Shown: positions 27,030 through 36,970, counted from the stretch's first letter. The stretch: 64,000 bases of DNA from Clostridiales bacterium (GCA_021736985.1 JAIPEW010000002.1:159844-223843); one strand, 5' to 3'. Notes: generated from the letters alone by a model not told the origin. Translations and numbers: made by a program.

Positions 27030-29084
27030 CTAGTTTGCTTTCTTCATCTTGATTTCACAAGTCTCATATGTCGGGCCCAGATCAACAATTTGCTGGCTAA
27101 AATGAGCTATTTCATTTAATAGATCACAGCTGCTTGACAACAACTTTAAGCGCCTGGTATCTAAATCAATCTCCTGGCAATTTTTGTAGGCTTCCTTGAA
27201 CTGAATATCTCTGTAACCTGCAGCACCCCTGTTTGTACACTCGTCATCACAGTGAATTATTGCAACACCATAAAAACCCTGTTCCAAGTCGTCAAGTACC
27301 CACTTGCTGTTTAATGCACCACTGCACGGAAGTACAGAGAGTTTAAACTCCGCCGGACATTTTATTTCTTTTTGCAGATCCGGAAGCATTTCTCTACCCA
27401 TAACCCTGCGGCATACATATAATTTAATTGGAACTTTACCTTGAATGTCCGGTACTGCCGTTTGCACATTATCCTTAAATGCACGAATGGTGATTGCCTG
27501 TCTCGGACAAGAAGCTGCGCACAAACCACAGGCCTGGCAAATATCAGACGGGATAAATGCTTCACTATCTACTGCCGCTACCCCGTAGGGACAAACTCTC
27601 ATACAAGTTAAACATGCTATGCATTTTGTCAAATCTACTTCAGCACCCATACCGCATCTGAGACACCTGCTAGCCTCTTGAAGAGCTTCTTCTTCAGTAT
27701 AACCTTTTTCGAAAGGCTGAAGGTTGTTTTTACGCTCTTCCGGTTCTGTTTGAGACAGCTGCAGGCGGTGCTGGACAACTATTCTTTCCGCTAGTTGCGG
27801 CTTTATCTTATCTAATACTTCGAATTTCCCCTGAGTAATTTGGACGTATTTACTATTAAGGTATGCCTCTACATTTTCAGCAGCTCTTCTTCCTGAAGCT
27901 ACTGCAGATATAGCCGGGCCCGGCCCTTCTGCTACTTCGCCGCAAGCAAATACACCGCTAACACCTGTATCCAGGGTTTGTTTATTTATTTGAACATTAC
28001 CGCGCGAATCAAGCTGCAGAGTATCTTTTACAAAATCCAGGGATGCTGCTTGACCTACAGACATTATCACATTATCGCCTGGAATAAATTCAAGATTACT
28101 GCTGTCAAACTGGGGACTAAACTTTCCTTCTTCATCAAAAACTCGCGTCACCTTGTGTATATGCAGTCCTGAAATATTATTTTCGCCTGCAATTTCAATT
28201 TCTTTCGGGCCCCAGCGAGTATACATTTCAATTCCCTCTTCCCGGGCCTCCTGTATTTCCCATTCATTGGCAGGCATTTCCTCCGGGGCTTCAAGGCAGA
28301 CCAGTGTCACCGATTCAACCCCCTGGCGCAACGCAGTACGGGCTGCATCCATAGCTACATCTCCCCCGCCGATAACTATTACTTTTTTACCTATAGAAAC
28401 AGAATTACCTAAATTTACACCCTGCAAATAATCCACAGCCGATAATACCGAAGGATTATCGCTACCGGGTATCGGTAATTTCTTACCTTTTTGAAGCCCA
28501 GCAGCCAGTATCACTGAACGGTATTTCTCTCGCAGCTGTTCCACAGTAACATCACTGCCGACCTCAACACCACAAAAGACTTCCGCTCCACGTTTTATTA
28601 TATCCGATACATCTTTGCGCACAATATCCCGCGGCAGTCTATACAAAGGCAGTGATGCATAAAAGTGACCTCCCGGTTCTTCATGCCTGTCCAACACTGT
28701 AACAGAAAAACCCTGGCACACCAATTCATACGCCGCAGCCAACCCGGAAGGACCGCCGCCGATGACGGCTACATCTCCCCCGGGAAGACTTCTTTCTTCA
28801 AGTTTCTTTAACTGGTAATTTTTTTCTACATCGCTTGTACTTCCCTGTTCTACAGCAAAACGCTTCAACCCGCGAATATTCAGGGGCTCATCAATTTGCC
28901 CGCGCCGGCAATAATTTTCACAGGGATGCGGACATACCCATGCACAGACTGAAGGGAAAGGGTTTTTTTCCCTTATAATTTTATAAGCCTCTGCATACTC
29001 TCCTCTAATAATTGCATCAATATACCCCGGTATATTAGTATTCACAGGGCAGTTATGAATACATGGAGGAATAAAATACTGCAT
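27030..29084 (-). CDS. GltD-like FAD/NAD(P) oxidoreductase fused to two 4Fe-4S motifs and an MvhD-like domain
   Basis: A 684-residue electron-transfer fusion. Residues 1-95: the Cys-rich N-terminal GltD domain (PPCIHNCPVNT, CAWVCPHPCENYC). About 104-420: FAD and NAD(P) Rossmann domains, with VAVIGGGPSGLAAAYEL and VIVIGGGDVAMDAARTAL. About 485-530: CIACLTCMRVCP and CQACGLCAASCP. About 555-680: a domain like MvhD/FlpD, the adaptor that passes electrons between hydrogenase or formate dehydrogenase and HdrA (LPCSGALNSKWVLDDLEQG, HCDDECTNR). ATG 29084 follows GGGAGG. It lies 42 bases after AOR2, so it is probably the AOR2 electron acceptor. No HdrA gene is in the window. Confidence 0.82.
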   Translation of the reverse strand: MQYFIPPCIHNCPVNTNIPGYIDAIIRGEYAEAYKIIREKNPFPSVCAWVCPHPCENYCRRGQIDEPLNIRGLKRFAVEQGSTSDVEKNYQLKKLEERSLPGGDVAVIGGGPSGLAAAYELVCQGFSVTVLDRHEEPGGHFYASLPLYRLPRDIVRKDVSDIIKRGAEVFCGVEVGSDVTVEQLREKYRSVILAAGLQKGKKLPIPGSDNPSVLSAVDYLQGVNLGNSVSIGKKVIVIGGGDVAMDAARTALRQGVESVTLVCLEAPEEMPANEWEIQEAREEGIEMYTRWGPKEIEIAGENNISGLHIHKVTRVFDEEGKFSPQFDSSNLEFIPGDNVIMSVGQAASLDFVKDTLQLDSRGNVQINKQTLDTGVSGVFACGEVAEGPGPAISAVASGRRAAENVEAYLNSKYVQITQGKFEVLDKIKPQLAERIVVQHRLQLSQTEPEERKNNLQPFEKGYTEEEALQEASRCLRCGMGAEVDLTKCIACLTCMRVCPYGVAAVDSEAFIPSDICQACGLCAASCPRQAITIRAFKDNVQTAVPDIQGKVPIKLYVCRRVMGREMLPDLQKEIKCPAEFKLSVLPCSGALNSKWVLDDLEQGFYGVAIIHCDDECTNRGAAGYRDIQFKEAYKNCQEIDLDTRRLKLLSSSCDLLNEIAHFSQQIVDLGPTYETCEIKMKKAN

Positions 29085-29126
29085 AACAAAAACCTCCCTA
29101 TTGGCAATCAAGACCAATATAACTGC

Positions 29127-30857
29127 TTAATTAAAATTAATTACATCGTCAAGCTTTTCATCTTCAATATCAAATTTAGTATTGTGCGGCTTCAACTCTT
29201 CATTCTTAAAAAATTCAGGCAAGCGGTCATCCGCCGCGGTAAGCCCTGCCTGTTTATTAAATTCCTTTTCTACTGTCAATATCTGCTGTCCTAATGCTGT
29301 TACATCATCAGTAGTAAGTTTGATTCCGTACTGTGCATTAATCATGTCCACTACCGCAGGCAATCCTTCAGGATTATCCAGTATTGCAAAAGCAGCAAAC
29401 AAACAAATACCTGTAGCATCTATCGCTGCTGTAGCAACTTGCAAATTACGGGAAAGTTCTGTCTGACCACTATTGCTTAACGGGTCAACATAACCACCTA
29501 CTTTCAACATGTTAGAGGTAACAGCATACCCTGCAGTATGATCGGCACCCATGGGACTTGTTGCATAAGTAACCCCATTCCCTTTACAAGCTCTAGGGTC
29601 ATAAGCTGGAATTCCCTGTCCCTTAACAGCCGGAACCCTGGTTACTCCAAAGATTTTACCTGCGCTGGCAGGCCCGCTGCCGATAATACGTCCCAGGTAA
29701 GTTCCTTTTTCCACTTCTTCTACTGCTTTTACAGCAGCTTCCCCATCACCAAATGAAAGTACTTCTGCCTCCATTAGCACCCCAAGAGTACAACCCACAT
29801 CTATAGTATCTAATCCAACGTCATTACATATATAATTAAGCTTAGCTATAATATCCAGGTCATCTATATCTAAATTAGCACCAAATCCCCAGGCAGTTTC
29901 GTACTCAATAGGAGCACAAACTTTACCGTCCGGCATGGGATAAACATTGGAACAGCGCATTACGCACCCAGGGTGGCATGCATGAGTAGCTTTCCCACCC
30001 CGCTCCCGGGCAATTTCAGCCATTCTTTCACCGCTTATATTGTCAGCCTTTTCAAATCTTCCACCTGAGAAATTACGTACAGGAATTGCACCTGCATCGT
30101 TAATAATATTCATCAACACGTTAGTTCCATAAGAAGCAAGTGCCTGCCCGCTAACAGGGTGATCAAGCAATATCTTTGAGAATTTCTTGGCAGCAGAGTT
30201 AAAAGTATCGGCATCTTTAACCGGGGCATCAAAAATATGCGAACAATCTATAATAATTGCTTTTAATCCTTTTGACCCCATTAATGCACCAAGCCCCCCG
30301 CGCCCGGCATAACGACTGCTGTTCCCGTCACTATCATTGTTAGTTATACCAGAAGAAGGCATGAGCATTTCACCAGCAGGGCCAATTGTAATTACACCTA
30401 CTTTATCGCCGTAGCGCTCACGGCAAATACTGGTAACCTCGTAAGTTCCTTTACCTGCCAGATCAGCGGCAGGCTTCAATTCTACCCCTTCGCTACTTAG
30501 ATGCAGCACATAATTTTCTTTACTTGCAGGTTTGTTTTCAATAATAATGGCTTTAATATGCAAATTTGCTAATTTTTGAGAACTAATGCCGCCTGCATTT
30601 GCTTCTTTAATACCACCGGTTAAAGGACTTTTGCCTCCTATGGAAAGACGTCCAGAAGAAGGCGCCCTGGTACCGGACAAAAGGCCTGGAGCAATAATTA
30701 ATTTATTAAAATCTCCAAGTGCCTCACAGGTAGGAGGTACTTCATCAACTATAACCTGAGAAGTTAACCCTCTTCCCCCTAGCAGCGCATACTTTTCAGG
30801 TAAATCTTCATGTCTAATTTTCTGGCTGCTCATATCAACCCTTAAAATTTTAAACAT
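29127..30857 (-). CDS. Aldehyde:ferredoxin oxidoreductase family protein (AOR2)
   Basis: A 576-residue paralogue of AOR1 and somewhat shorter. It has the N-terminal domain with LLGGRGLTSQVI, the pterin segment GRGGLGALMGSKGLK, cluster Cys in CHPGCVMRC (CxxxCxxxC, unlike CxxCxxxC in AOR1) and a late Cys in ATGICLFAAF. ATG follows AAGGAGGATAATGC. It is driven by a sigma-54 promoter. With the fused flavoprotein behind it, electrons may go to NAD(P) or an Hdr-type acceptor rather than to free ferredoxin. Substrate unknown. Confidence 0.9.
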   Translation of the reverse strand: MFKILRVDMSSQKIRHEDLPEKYALLGGRGLTSQVIVDEVPPTCEALGDFNKLIIAPGLLSGTRAPSSGRLSIGGKSPLTGGIKEANAGGISSQKLANLHIKAIIIENKPASKENYVLHLSSEGVELKPAADLAGKGTYEVTSICRERYGDKVGVITIGPAGEMLMPSSGITNNDSDGNSSRYAGRGGLGALMGSKGLKAIIIDCSHIFDAPVKDADTFNSAAKKFSKILLDHPVSGQALASYGTNVLMNIINDAGAIPVRNFSGGRFEKADNISGERMAEIARERGGKATHACHPGCVMRCSNVYPMPDGKVCAPIEYETAWGFGANLDIDDLDIIAKLNYICNDVGLDTIDVGCTLGVLMEAEVLSFGDGEAAVKAVEEVEKGTYLGRIIGSGPASAGKIFGVTRVPAVKGQGIPAYDPRACKGNGVTYATSPMGADHTAGYAVTSNMLKVGGYVDPLSNSGQTELSRNLQVATAAIDATGICLFAAFAILDNPEGLPAVVDMINAQYGIKLTTDDVTALGQQILTVEKEFNKQAGLTAADDRLPEFFKNEELKPHNTKFDIEDEKLDDVINFN

Positions 30858-30928
30858 GCATTATCCTCCTTCTTTATACAGAAAACTTAATAAATTGACA
30901 AATTCATATCTTTTATTACATTATACAA

Positions 30929-30944
30929 TGCAAAGAACATGCCA
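30929..30944 (-). promoter_or_regulatory. Sigma-54 promoter of AOR2
   Basis: Minus strand TGGCATGTTCTTTGCA: the -24 TGGCA and -12 TTGCA elements at the exact sigma-54 spacing, one base off consensus. It lies about 72 bases from the ATG. A palindrome ACAGCTGT at 30962-30969 lies 18 bases further upstream and could be an activator site. Confidence 0.8.
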
Positions 30945-31022
30945 TCTACAGGTTCCTTTTGACAGCTGTTTAATAACCGTTATGTACTACAGCAACACAA
31001 CGCGGTGTATTATTTTGAAACA

Positions 31023-31055
31023 CATGCCCCATTTTTGAACAAAAAATGGGGCATG
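31023..31055 (-). terminator. Terminator after the second alcohol dehydrogenase
   Basis: A 14-bp stem CATGCCCCATTTTT and its complement, loop of five bases. The U-run is inside the stem, so strength is unsure. Confidence 0.6.
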
Positions 31056-31061
31056 ATATTA

Positions 31062-32207
31062 CTAAAAAACAACAGATCCTCCTGCATATGCAACTTCATA
31101 TAGTTTTGCTATATCTTCAGCACCGATCTTTCTTGGATTAGTAAGAGTACAAGGATCATTAAAAGCATTCTTAGACATTTCACTTAATACTTTCTTGAAA
31201 GTATCTTCCTTTATACCTTCACATTCTTTTAGATTAAAAGGAATATTCAGCTTATTATTAAGCTCACGAACGGAATCTGCCAGGCTATTTATTCCCAGTT
31301 CTTTTTCAATTTCTTTAAACTTGCTGCTAGCCGAGTAGTTATATTCAATTAAATATGGAAGTAATACTGCATTGGCCAGACCATGAGGTGTACCAAACTG
31401 CCCGCCGAGATTATGGGCCATACTATGCACACAGCCCAAAGATGCATTAGTAAAAGCCATTCCAGCCAGAGTAGATGCATTGTGCATGTTTTCCCGGGCA
31501 TCAATATCATGTCCGTTAGTATATGCAGCATAAATATAATCAAAGACTAACTTGATTGCTTTCACAGCAACAGAATCCGTATATGCTGAAGCAGCAGTTG
31601 ATACATATGCTTCAACAGCATGGGTTAACGCATCCATTCCAGTATGAGCAGTAACATGAGGAGGCATTTTAGCCGGAACTAGCGGGTCCAGTATAGCAAC
31701 ATCAGGAGTCATCTCATAAGAAACAATGGGATATTTTATATGTGTTTCTGTATCTGTAATTACAGAAAATGCTGTTACTTCAGAAGCCGTACCGCTGGTA
31801 GAGGGAACAGCAGCAAATTTAGATTTTTGGCGTAATGGAGGTATAGAGTCAGGAGACAAAATATTCTCAAAAGTCAGATCGGGATATTCGTAAAATATCC
31901 ACATTGCTTTGGCAGCGTCTATAGCTGAACCTCCTCCTACAGCTACTACCCAGTCAGGCGAAAAATCACGCATTACACGGGCTCCGCGGTTCACAGTTTC
32001 CACAGAAGGGTTTGGCTCCACACCTTCAAATGTAGTAGTTTCCATACCAGCCTCCTGAAGATATTCAGCAGCTTGCTCTAAAAAACCGCAGCGTTTCATA
32101 GAACTTCCACCAGTTACCAAGATGCCCCGCTTACCTTTCAAAGACTTAAGGTATTCTAGGGCTCCTTCACCAAAAAATATATCTCTTGGTACTCTAAATC
32201 CTTGCAT
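31062..32207 (-). CDS. Iron-containing alcohol dehydrogenase (ADH2)
   Basis: A 381-residue group III dehydrogenase of the butanol-dehydrogenase-like type. It has GGGSAIDAAKAM for the cofactor and metal ligands in GMDALTHAVE, GCVHSMAHNLGG and TPHGLANAV. ATG 32207 follows AAGGAGGTAATTTTA. It is transcribed on its own from a sigma-54 promoter 56 bases upstream, so it is likely co-regulated with AOR2 by the adjacent NtrC-type activator. Confidence 0.92.
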   Translation of the reverse strand: MQGFRVPRDIFFGEGALEYLKSLKGKRGILVTGGSSMKRCGFLEQAAEYLQEAGMETTTFEGVEPNPSVETVNRGARVMRDFSPDWVVAVGGGSAIDAAKAMWIFYEYPDLTFENILSPDSIPPLRQKSKFAAVPSTSGTASEVTAFSVITDTETHIKYPIVSYEMTPDVAILDPLVPAKMPPHVTAHTGMDALTHAVEAYVSTAASAYTDSVAVKAIKLVFDYIYAAYTNGHDIDARENMHNASTLAGMAFTNASLGCVHSMAHNLGGQFGTPHGLANAVLLPYLIEYNYSASSKFKEIEKELGINSLADSVRELNNKLNIPFNLKECEGIKEDTFKKVLSEMSKNAFNDPCTLTNPRKIGAEDIAKLYEVAYAGGSVVF

Positions 32208-32262
32208 TAAAATTACCTCCTTAAATATCTGAAGTATTCTTACTTTTCTTAAAATTACCAGT

Positions 32263-32278
32263 AGCAAATCCTGTACCA
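32263..32278 (-). promoter_or_regulatory. Sigma-54 promoter of ADH2
   Basis: Minus strand TGGTACAGGATTTGCT: sigma-54 consensus TGGCAC-N5-TTGCT with one change (C to T). An ACAGCTGT palindrome, the same as near AOR2, lies about 200 bases upstream (32482-32489), a normal distance for an enhancer site. Confidence 0.75.
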
Positions 32279-32494
32279 ATATAAAAATATTGGAGAATAT
32301 TCGTCTACAAAACTGAAACACCTAAAAGGTGAATAGTTATTTATGCCGGCATAAGAACTGTTAAATAAATGGTAAGCAGTATAAACATTAAACTCACGTA
32401 AGGACACACAAAGGATAACTGAAAGTGCTTTAACCTGGAACCACTGCAATATTTTGATACACTACTTTGTTCCAATAAAAAACAGCTGTAACAT

Positions 32495-32538
32495 AAAAAA
32501 ATCTCCATACAGCGTTTATTTTTTACACTTAATGGAGA
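32495..32538 (-). terminator. Terminator after the NtrC-type regulator
   Basis: TCTCCAT / ATGGAGA stem on the minus strand with a 23-base loop, followed by seven T. Confidence 0.65.
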
Positions 32539-32551
32539 AAAAATTTATTTT

Positions 32552-34078
32552 TTACTTATAACTTATTTCATACTTACTTAACTTGCGGTAAAAAGTATTG
32601 CGTCCTACCCCTAAAGACCGAGCTGCATTGCTTATATTTCCCCTGTAATAATTAAGGGTTTCTTTTATAATCTTCTTTTCCACTTCCTCCAGGGTTGGAG
32701 GAGGCGGCCCGTCAATTCCCTTCTGATTCATAAAATCTTTTATCTTGTCTTTTAATTTTTCCGCCAGCTTATAAGCAGTTAACAACTCTTCTTCTGAAAG
32801 CTCGTCCCAATTGTCCTGACTACTTAATATCTTTTTCAAGCCATTCACTATGTTTTTGCTGTTAAATTCTTTACTGCCAGCAATTGAATCCTTTCCAATT
32901 CCTCTAACTTCGTATAATATCTTATTCGAAAGACAGTCCGGCATAATTATATTATTCTCTACCATAGCCAGAGCCTGGTCAATAGCATTTAGCACTTCTC
33001 TCACATTTCCCGGCCACGAGTATTCCTGCAAAATCTGCATTGCTTCGGGAGATACTTGAATAGACTCCTCCGCCCCGGACTGCCTTAAAAAATAGTTTAC
33101 AAGCATGGGAATATCTTCTTTTCTTTCCCTAAGAGGAGGGATTTCCAAACGTATTACATCCAGACGGTAAAACAGATCTTCCCGGAAAATTTTTTCCGTT
33201 ACAGCTTGACACAAATCCACGTTACTGGCTGCTATTACTCTTACATCAGTTGTAATAGCTTTTTCACCGCCAACTCTAAAAAACTCGCCTGTTTCTAGTA
33301 TTCTCAATAATTTTACTTGAATTGATGAACTGGATTCAGCTATCTCGTCGAGGAAAAGTGTCCCACCATTAGCAATTTCAAATATTCCCTTATGTAAACC
33401 TGAGGCACCGGTAAATGCACCTTTTTCATGCCCGAAAAGCTCACTTTCGAGCAAACTTTCCTGAAATGCCCCACAATTTATAGGTATAAAAGTATTATCT
33501 GCACGGTTGCTGCATCCATGTATAAACCTGGCCAGAACTTCCTTACCTGTCCCGGTCTCCCCCTGGATTAGTACGTTAATATTTTTTCCGGCAATTTTAT
33601 GAGCTAGCGCGACTAAACGCCTCATTTTTTGACTTGACCCTACCTGGAGTCCCAGGCGAAAAGCAGCATTGAACCACTCCGGTTGCCCCTCTTCACCACC
33701 TGAATTCTGACACCCGTATTCCAGTGCTTTTTGTATTAAAATTTCTATTTGAGCTATATCATCAAATGGTTTTTCAATATAATCAAAAGCACCGAGTTGA
33801 ATAGCCTTAACTGCTGTACGAGTTGTACTATACCCGGTCATAATAATGACTTCGCAGTATGGTTGTACAGCTTTTATATTTTCTAATATATCTAATCCAC
33901 TGGTATTAGGAAGTTTTAAGTCAACCAGGGCTAAATGGAAATCCCATGTATCTAAATAAGTACTTATTTCACTACCATCATATGAAATATAAACAGTATA
34001 TCCCCTGCGTTCTAATAATCTTTTAAAAAAACTCCCTATTTCAATTTCATCATCTATAACAAGCACTCTAGTCAACAA
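32552..34078 (-). CDS. Sigma-54-dependent response regulator (NtrC family)
   Basis: A 508-residue activator. The receiver domain (1-120) has phospho-acceptor Asp53 in VDLKLPN. The AAA+ domain (about 140-385) has Walker [10 protein letters not shown], the sigma-54 contact loop GAFTGAS, Walker B GTLFLDEI and the arginine-finger region. An unusual about 60-residue linker with acidic and Pro-rich parts leads to a Fis-type HTH at the C-terminus ([18 protein letters not shown]). The likely partner is the histidine kinase 36 bases upstream. The two sigma-54 promoters nearby are its obvious targets. Confidence 0.94.
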   Translation of the reverse strand: MLTRVLVIDDEIEIGSFFKRLLERRGYTVYISYDGSEISTYLDTWDFHLALVDLKLPNTSGLDILENIKAVQPYCEVIIMTGYSTTRTAVKAIQLGAFDYIEKPFDDIAQIEILIQKALEYGCQNSGGEEGQPEWFNAAFRLGLQVGSSQKMRRLVALAHKIAGKNINVLIQGETGTGKEVLARFIHGCSNRADNTFIPINCGAFQESLLESELFGHEKGAFTGASGLHKGIFEIANGGTLFLDEIAESSSSIQVKLLRILETGEFFRVGGEKAITTDVRVIAASNVDLCQAVTEKIFREDLFYRLDVIRLEIPPLRERKEDIPMLVNYFLRQSGAEESIQVSPEAMQILQEYSWPGNVREVLNAIDQALAMVENNIIMPDCLSNKILYEVRGIGKDSIAGSKEFNSKNIVNGLKKILSSQDNWDELSEEELLTAYKLAEKLKDKIKDFMNQKGIDGPPPPTLEEVEKKIIKETLNYYRGNISNAARSLGVGRNTFYRKLSKYEISYK

Positions 34079-34114
34079 TATCCCCCCTTACTGCGATGCA
34101 TTTTTGTTTTTATA

Positions 34115-35776
34115 TTATTTATTTACAGGCAGCAACAAACAAAACTTACTCCCTTCTCCTAACTTACTTTCTACTTCTATATTTCCACCGTGTGATTCTG
34201 CAATGCCAAGACTAACAGATAAACCCAGTCCTGTACCTTCATTAAGTTCTTTACTTGTATAAAAAGGATTAAATATTTTATACCTGCACTCAGGTGCAAT
34301 TCCTTCCCCGTTATCTCTCACTGATATAAATACCGCCTTTTCTCCCATGTAATCACACTGGCCAGTTAAAACAATTATTCTCTTTTCATTTTCATTATTT
34401 TCCAGGGCATCCCTGGAATTTAATAATAAGTTCAAAATTACCTGGTCTAATTGGTGCCCGTTGGCCTGTATCTCCGGGAGTTCATTATCCAACTTTTTGA
34501 TAATATTTATGTTATTGCGGTTTATTTGATATTTTACAAAACCAACTACTCTTTCCACCACGTCATTTATATTTACAAAAGATACAGGCCTCTCCTCCTG
34601 CCTCGAAAAAGTCAACAAATTCTGTATTATTTTTTTACAGCGCAGCCCACAGTTTACTATATCATTTACATATTCAGTATTTGGATCATCTTCTTCTAAT
34701 TCTCTCAACAGCATTTGAGCATTACCTAAAATTGCCGTCATAGGACTATTTAGTTCGTGAGCTACCCCGGCAGCCATTTCACCAATTGCTGCCAGCTTGG
34801 CAGACTGCATTAACTGGGCCTCTACTTTTACCTGTTCTGTAACATCTTTCATGTGGTGGATAAAAGCATAAATTTCGCCCGTTTCATTAAACACCGGGTA
34901 ATAAAAAACGTCAAAAACTTTCCCGGTAGAAAGTTGAAGCCTCCTATAAACCGATTTACTAGTTTTATACACTTCATCCAACAGGCATTGTTCACACTTG
35001 GTTTCGCGATTCCACAGCAGTTTATAACACTTAGTTTTTTGAGTTTTACTGTTTTCCTTTCCCCGAAGCACTTCTATACTTTTATTATAGCGCAATACGT
35101 TATAATTTAGATCTATTAAAGAGATAGGATCTATAACAGCATTAAAAGTCTCTTCCCATTCTTTTTTATCTTTCAAAACCTGGTCATACAACCTGGCATT
35201 TTCAATGCACATGGCTAATTGACCAGCTAATTGATTTATAAACTTTATTTCGTCACAATCATATGATCTTTCATTTTTTGAGCCCAGCAGTAATATTCCT
35301 ATGACATTTTCCTTAACAATTAATGGAGCTATAACTGCAGATGAAAAATACAAATCTTTGACAGGAAGATTTTCTAATAATCTTATACTTTTAACCCTGG
35401 AATCATAAACTTTAATTTGTTTTTTATTAACTGCATCCCACAGCTCAGAATCACCAGGAATCTGCTCATTTTCACAAACATAACCGGGCACAAGGGCACT
35501 CATATACAAATTTTCCCTTTTTAACAGGGCCAGGCCGAGAAAGTCATAATGGATAGCCTGGGGAAATCTCTGATATACTCTCTTTAGAATATCTTCCCAT
35601 GACATATCAATATTGATATCCTGGTTAATCTGGTGAATTATCTCCAGGCGATTATTTTGCTTTATTACTTCTTCACTTTGCTGTTTAGCTTCCAGGTAAT
35701 AATTAAGTTTCGAAGAATTCACTCCTGTAAGACTTTCTATTGTTTTTAGTTTCTCGTCAAAAAGTCTTTCAGACAT
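34115..35776 (-). CDS. Cytosolic sensor histidine kinase with GAF and PAS domains
   Basis: A 553-residue kinase without membrane segments. A short coiled N-terminus, a GAF-like domain (about 55-195), then a PAS domain (about 205-320). The PAS domain carries a Cys group: CYKLLWNRETKCEQC, a spacing seen in PAS domains that may bind a metal or react to redox. HisKA has phospho-acceptor His in GVAHELNSPM, and the HATPase has NLLLNSRDAL, DNGEGI and GTGLGLS. It forms a unit with the response regulator behind it and ADH3 before it. A redox or metabolite signal is likely. Confidence 0.92.
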   Translation of the reverse strand: MSERLFDEKLKTIESLTGVNSSKLNYYLEAKQQSEEVIKQNNRLEIIHQINQDINIDMSWEDILKRVYQRFPQAIHYDFLGLALLKRENLYMSALVPGYVCENEQIPGDSELWDAVNKKQIKVYDSRVKSIRLLENLPVKDLYFSSAVIAPLIVKENVIGILLLGSKNERSYDCDEIKFINQLAGQLAMCIENARLYDQVLKDKKEWEETFNAVIDPISLIDLNYNVLRYNKSIEVLRGKENSKTQKTKCYKLLWNRETKCEQCLLDEVYKTSKSVYRRLQLSTGKVFDVFYYPVFNETGEIYAFIHHMKDVTEQVKVEAQLMQSAKLAAIGEMAAGVAHELNSPMTAILGNAQMLLRELEEDDPNTEYVNDIVNCGLRCKKIIQNLLTFSRQEERPVSFVNINDVVERVVGFVKYQINRNNINIIKKLDNELPEIQANGHQLDQVILNLLLNSRDALENNENEKRIIVLTGQCDYMGEKAVFISVRDNGEGIAPECRYKIFNPFYTSKELNEGTGLGLSVSLGIAESHGGNIEVESKLGEGSKFCLLLPVNK

Positions 35777-35812
35777 TTATATCCCCCATTTCTTGTTATC
35801 TGCATATATTTG

Positions 35813-36970
35813 CTACAGGGCTTGTTTAAACAAATTTATTATATCTTCTTCATAAACATCCCGGGGATTAGTTACTATACAGGCATCATTTAAAGTATTC
35901 TTGCTTATTCTTTTTATCATATCTTCTTTTAACCCCATTGCTGAAAGTCCCTGGGGTATGCTAATATCACGTACCAGGCGGCTAACTGCTTCTACGGCTT
36001 TTTCTGCACCTTCCCATTTACTAAGACCTTCTATATTCTCACCGAAAGCTTTTGCTATTTCGCAATATTTATCGGCACAGGCAATCATATTAAATTTCAT
36101 GACGGCAGGAAGTAATACTGCGTTAGTTTCACCATGGTGAAGGTCTAAAAGCCCGTCTACCTGGTGAGTCATTGCATGAGCTACTCCCAGGATTGCGTTA
36201 GAAAAAGCCAGCCCGGCCTGCAAACTTGCCATTGCCATTGAAGACTTTGCTTCAAGGTTAGTTCTACAAGTCACGGATTCTCTTAAATTTCCTGCTATAA
36301 GCTGTATAGCATTTAATGCCTGGACATTTGTAAGCGGCGTTGCAGCCAGTGATACATAAGATTCTATAGCATGGCTCAACGCATCCACACCGGTAGCAGC
36401 AGTCAGCCTGGAACTTTTTGTTTGCAGCAAATAAGGATCTACTATGGCAATATCAGGAACCAGGGATTTAGAAATAATTGCCATCTTTATTTTACGGTTG
36501 TGATCCATTACAATTGCAAACTGAGATACTTCAGAACCAGAGCCTGCAGTAGTAGGAATCATGAGCATCGGGGGAAGAGGCCTGGTTATCTTGTTAACTC
36601 CCTCGAAATCTTGTATGCAACCTTCGTTAGTTGCAAGCATAGCCACAGACTTAGAAACATCTATCGGACTTCCCCCACCTACACCCAGGATCGCGTCACA
36701 ACCAGAATCCAGATATTTTTTTACTCCTTTTATCACTTCATCATCCTTGGGATTACTTGTGATATCATGCCACACATGATACTCTAAATTTGCCTGGTTA
36801 AGATAATTAAGCACCTTTTCTATCCAGCCGGTGTCCATTATTCCCCTGTCAGCAACAACAAAGACTTTTTTAGAACCAAGGCGTTGTGCACTTTCTCCTA
36901 TCTGGCTCAAAGCACCAAGCCCAAATATTATTTCTGGCGCAACAAATTTACTAATATTTAGCAACTGCAC
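35813..36970 (-). CDS. Iron-type alcohol dehydrogenase homologue, possibly ErcA-like (ADH3)
   Basis: A 385-residue member of the iron ADH family with all expected residues: GGGSPIDVSKSV, and metal ligands in GVDALSHAIE, GVAHAMTHQ and HHGETNAV. It is the first gene of a three-gene unit with a histidine kinase and a response regulator. That arrangement recalls ErcA, an ADH-like protein tied to two-component control of ethanol use in Pseudomonas. It could be an enzyme, a sensory partner, or both. Confidence 0.85.
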   Translation of the reverse strand: MQLLNISKFVAPEIIFGLGALSQIGESAQRLGSKKVFVVADRGIMDTGWIEKVLNYLNQANLEYHVWHDITSNPKDDEVIKGVKKYLDSGCDAILGVGGGSPIDVSKSVAMLATNEGCIQDFEGVNKITRPLPPMLMIPTTAGSGSEVSQFAIVMDHNRKIKMAIISKSLVPDIAIVDPYLLQTKSSRLTAATGVDALSHAIESYVSLAATPLTNVQALNAIQLIAGNLRESVTCRTNLEAKSSMAMASLQAGLAFSNAILGVAHAMTHQVDGLLDLHHGETNAVLLPAVMKFNMIACADKYCEIAKAFGENIEGLSKWEGAEKAVEAVSRLVRDISIPQGLSAMGLKEDMIKRISKNTLNDACIVTNPRDVYEEDIINLFKQAL

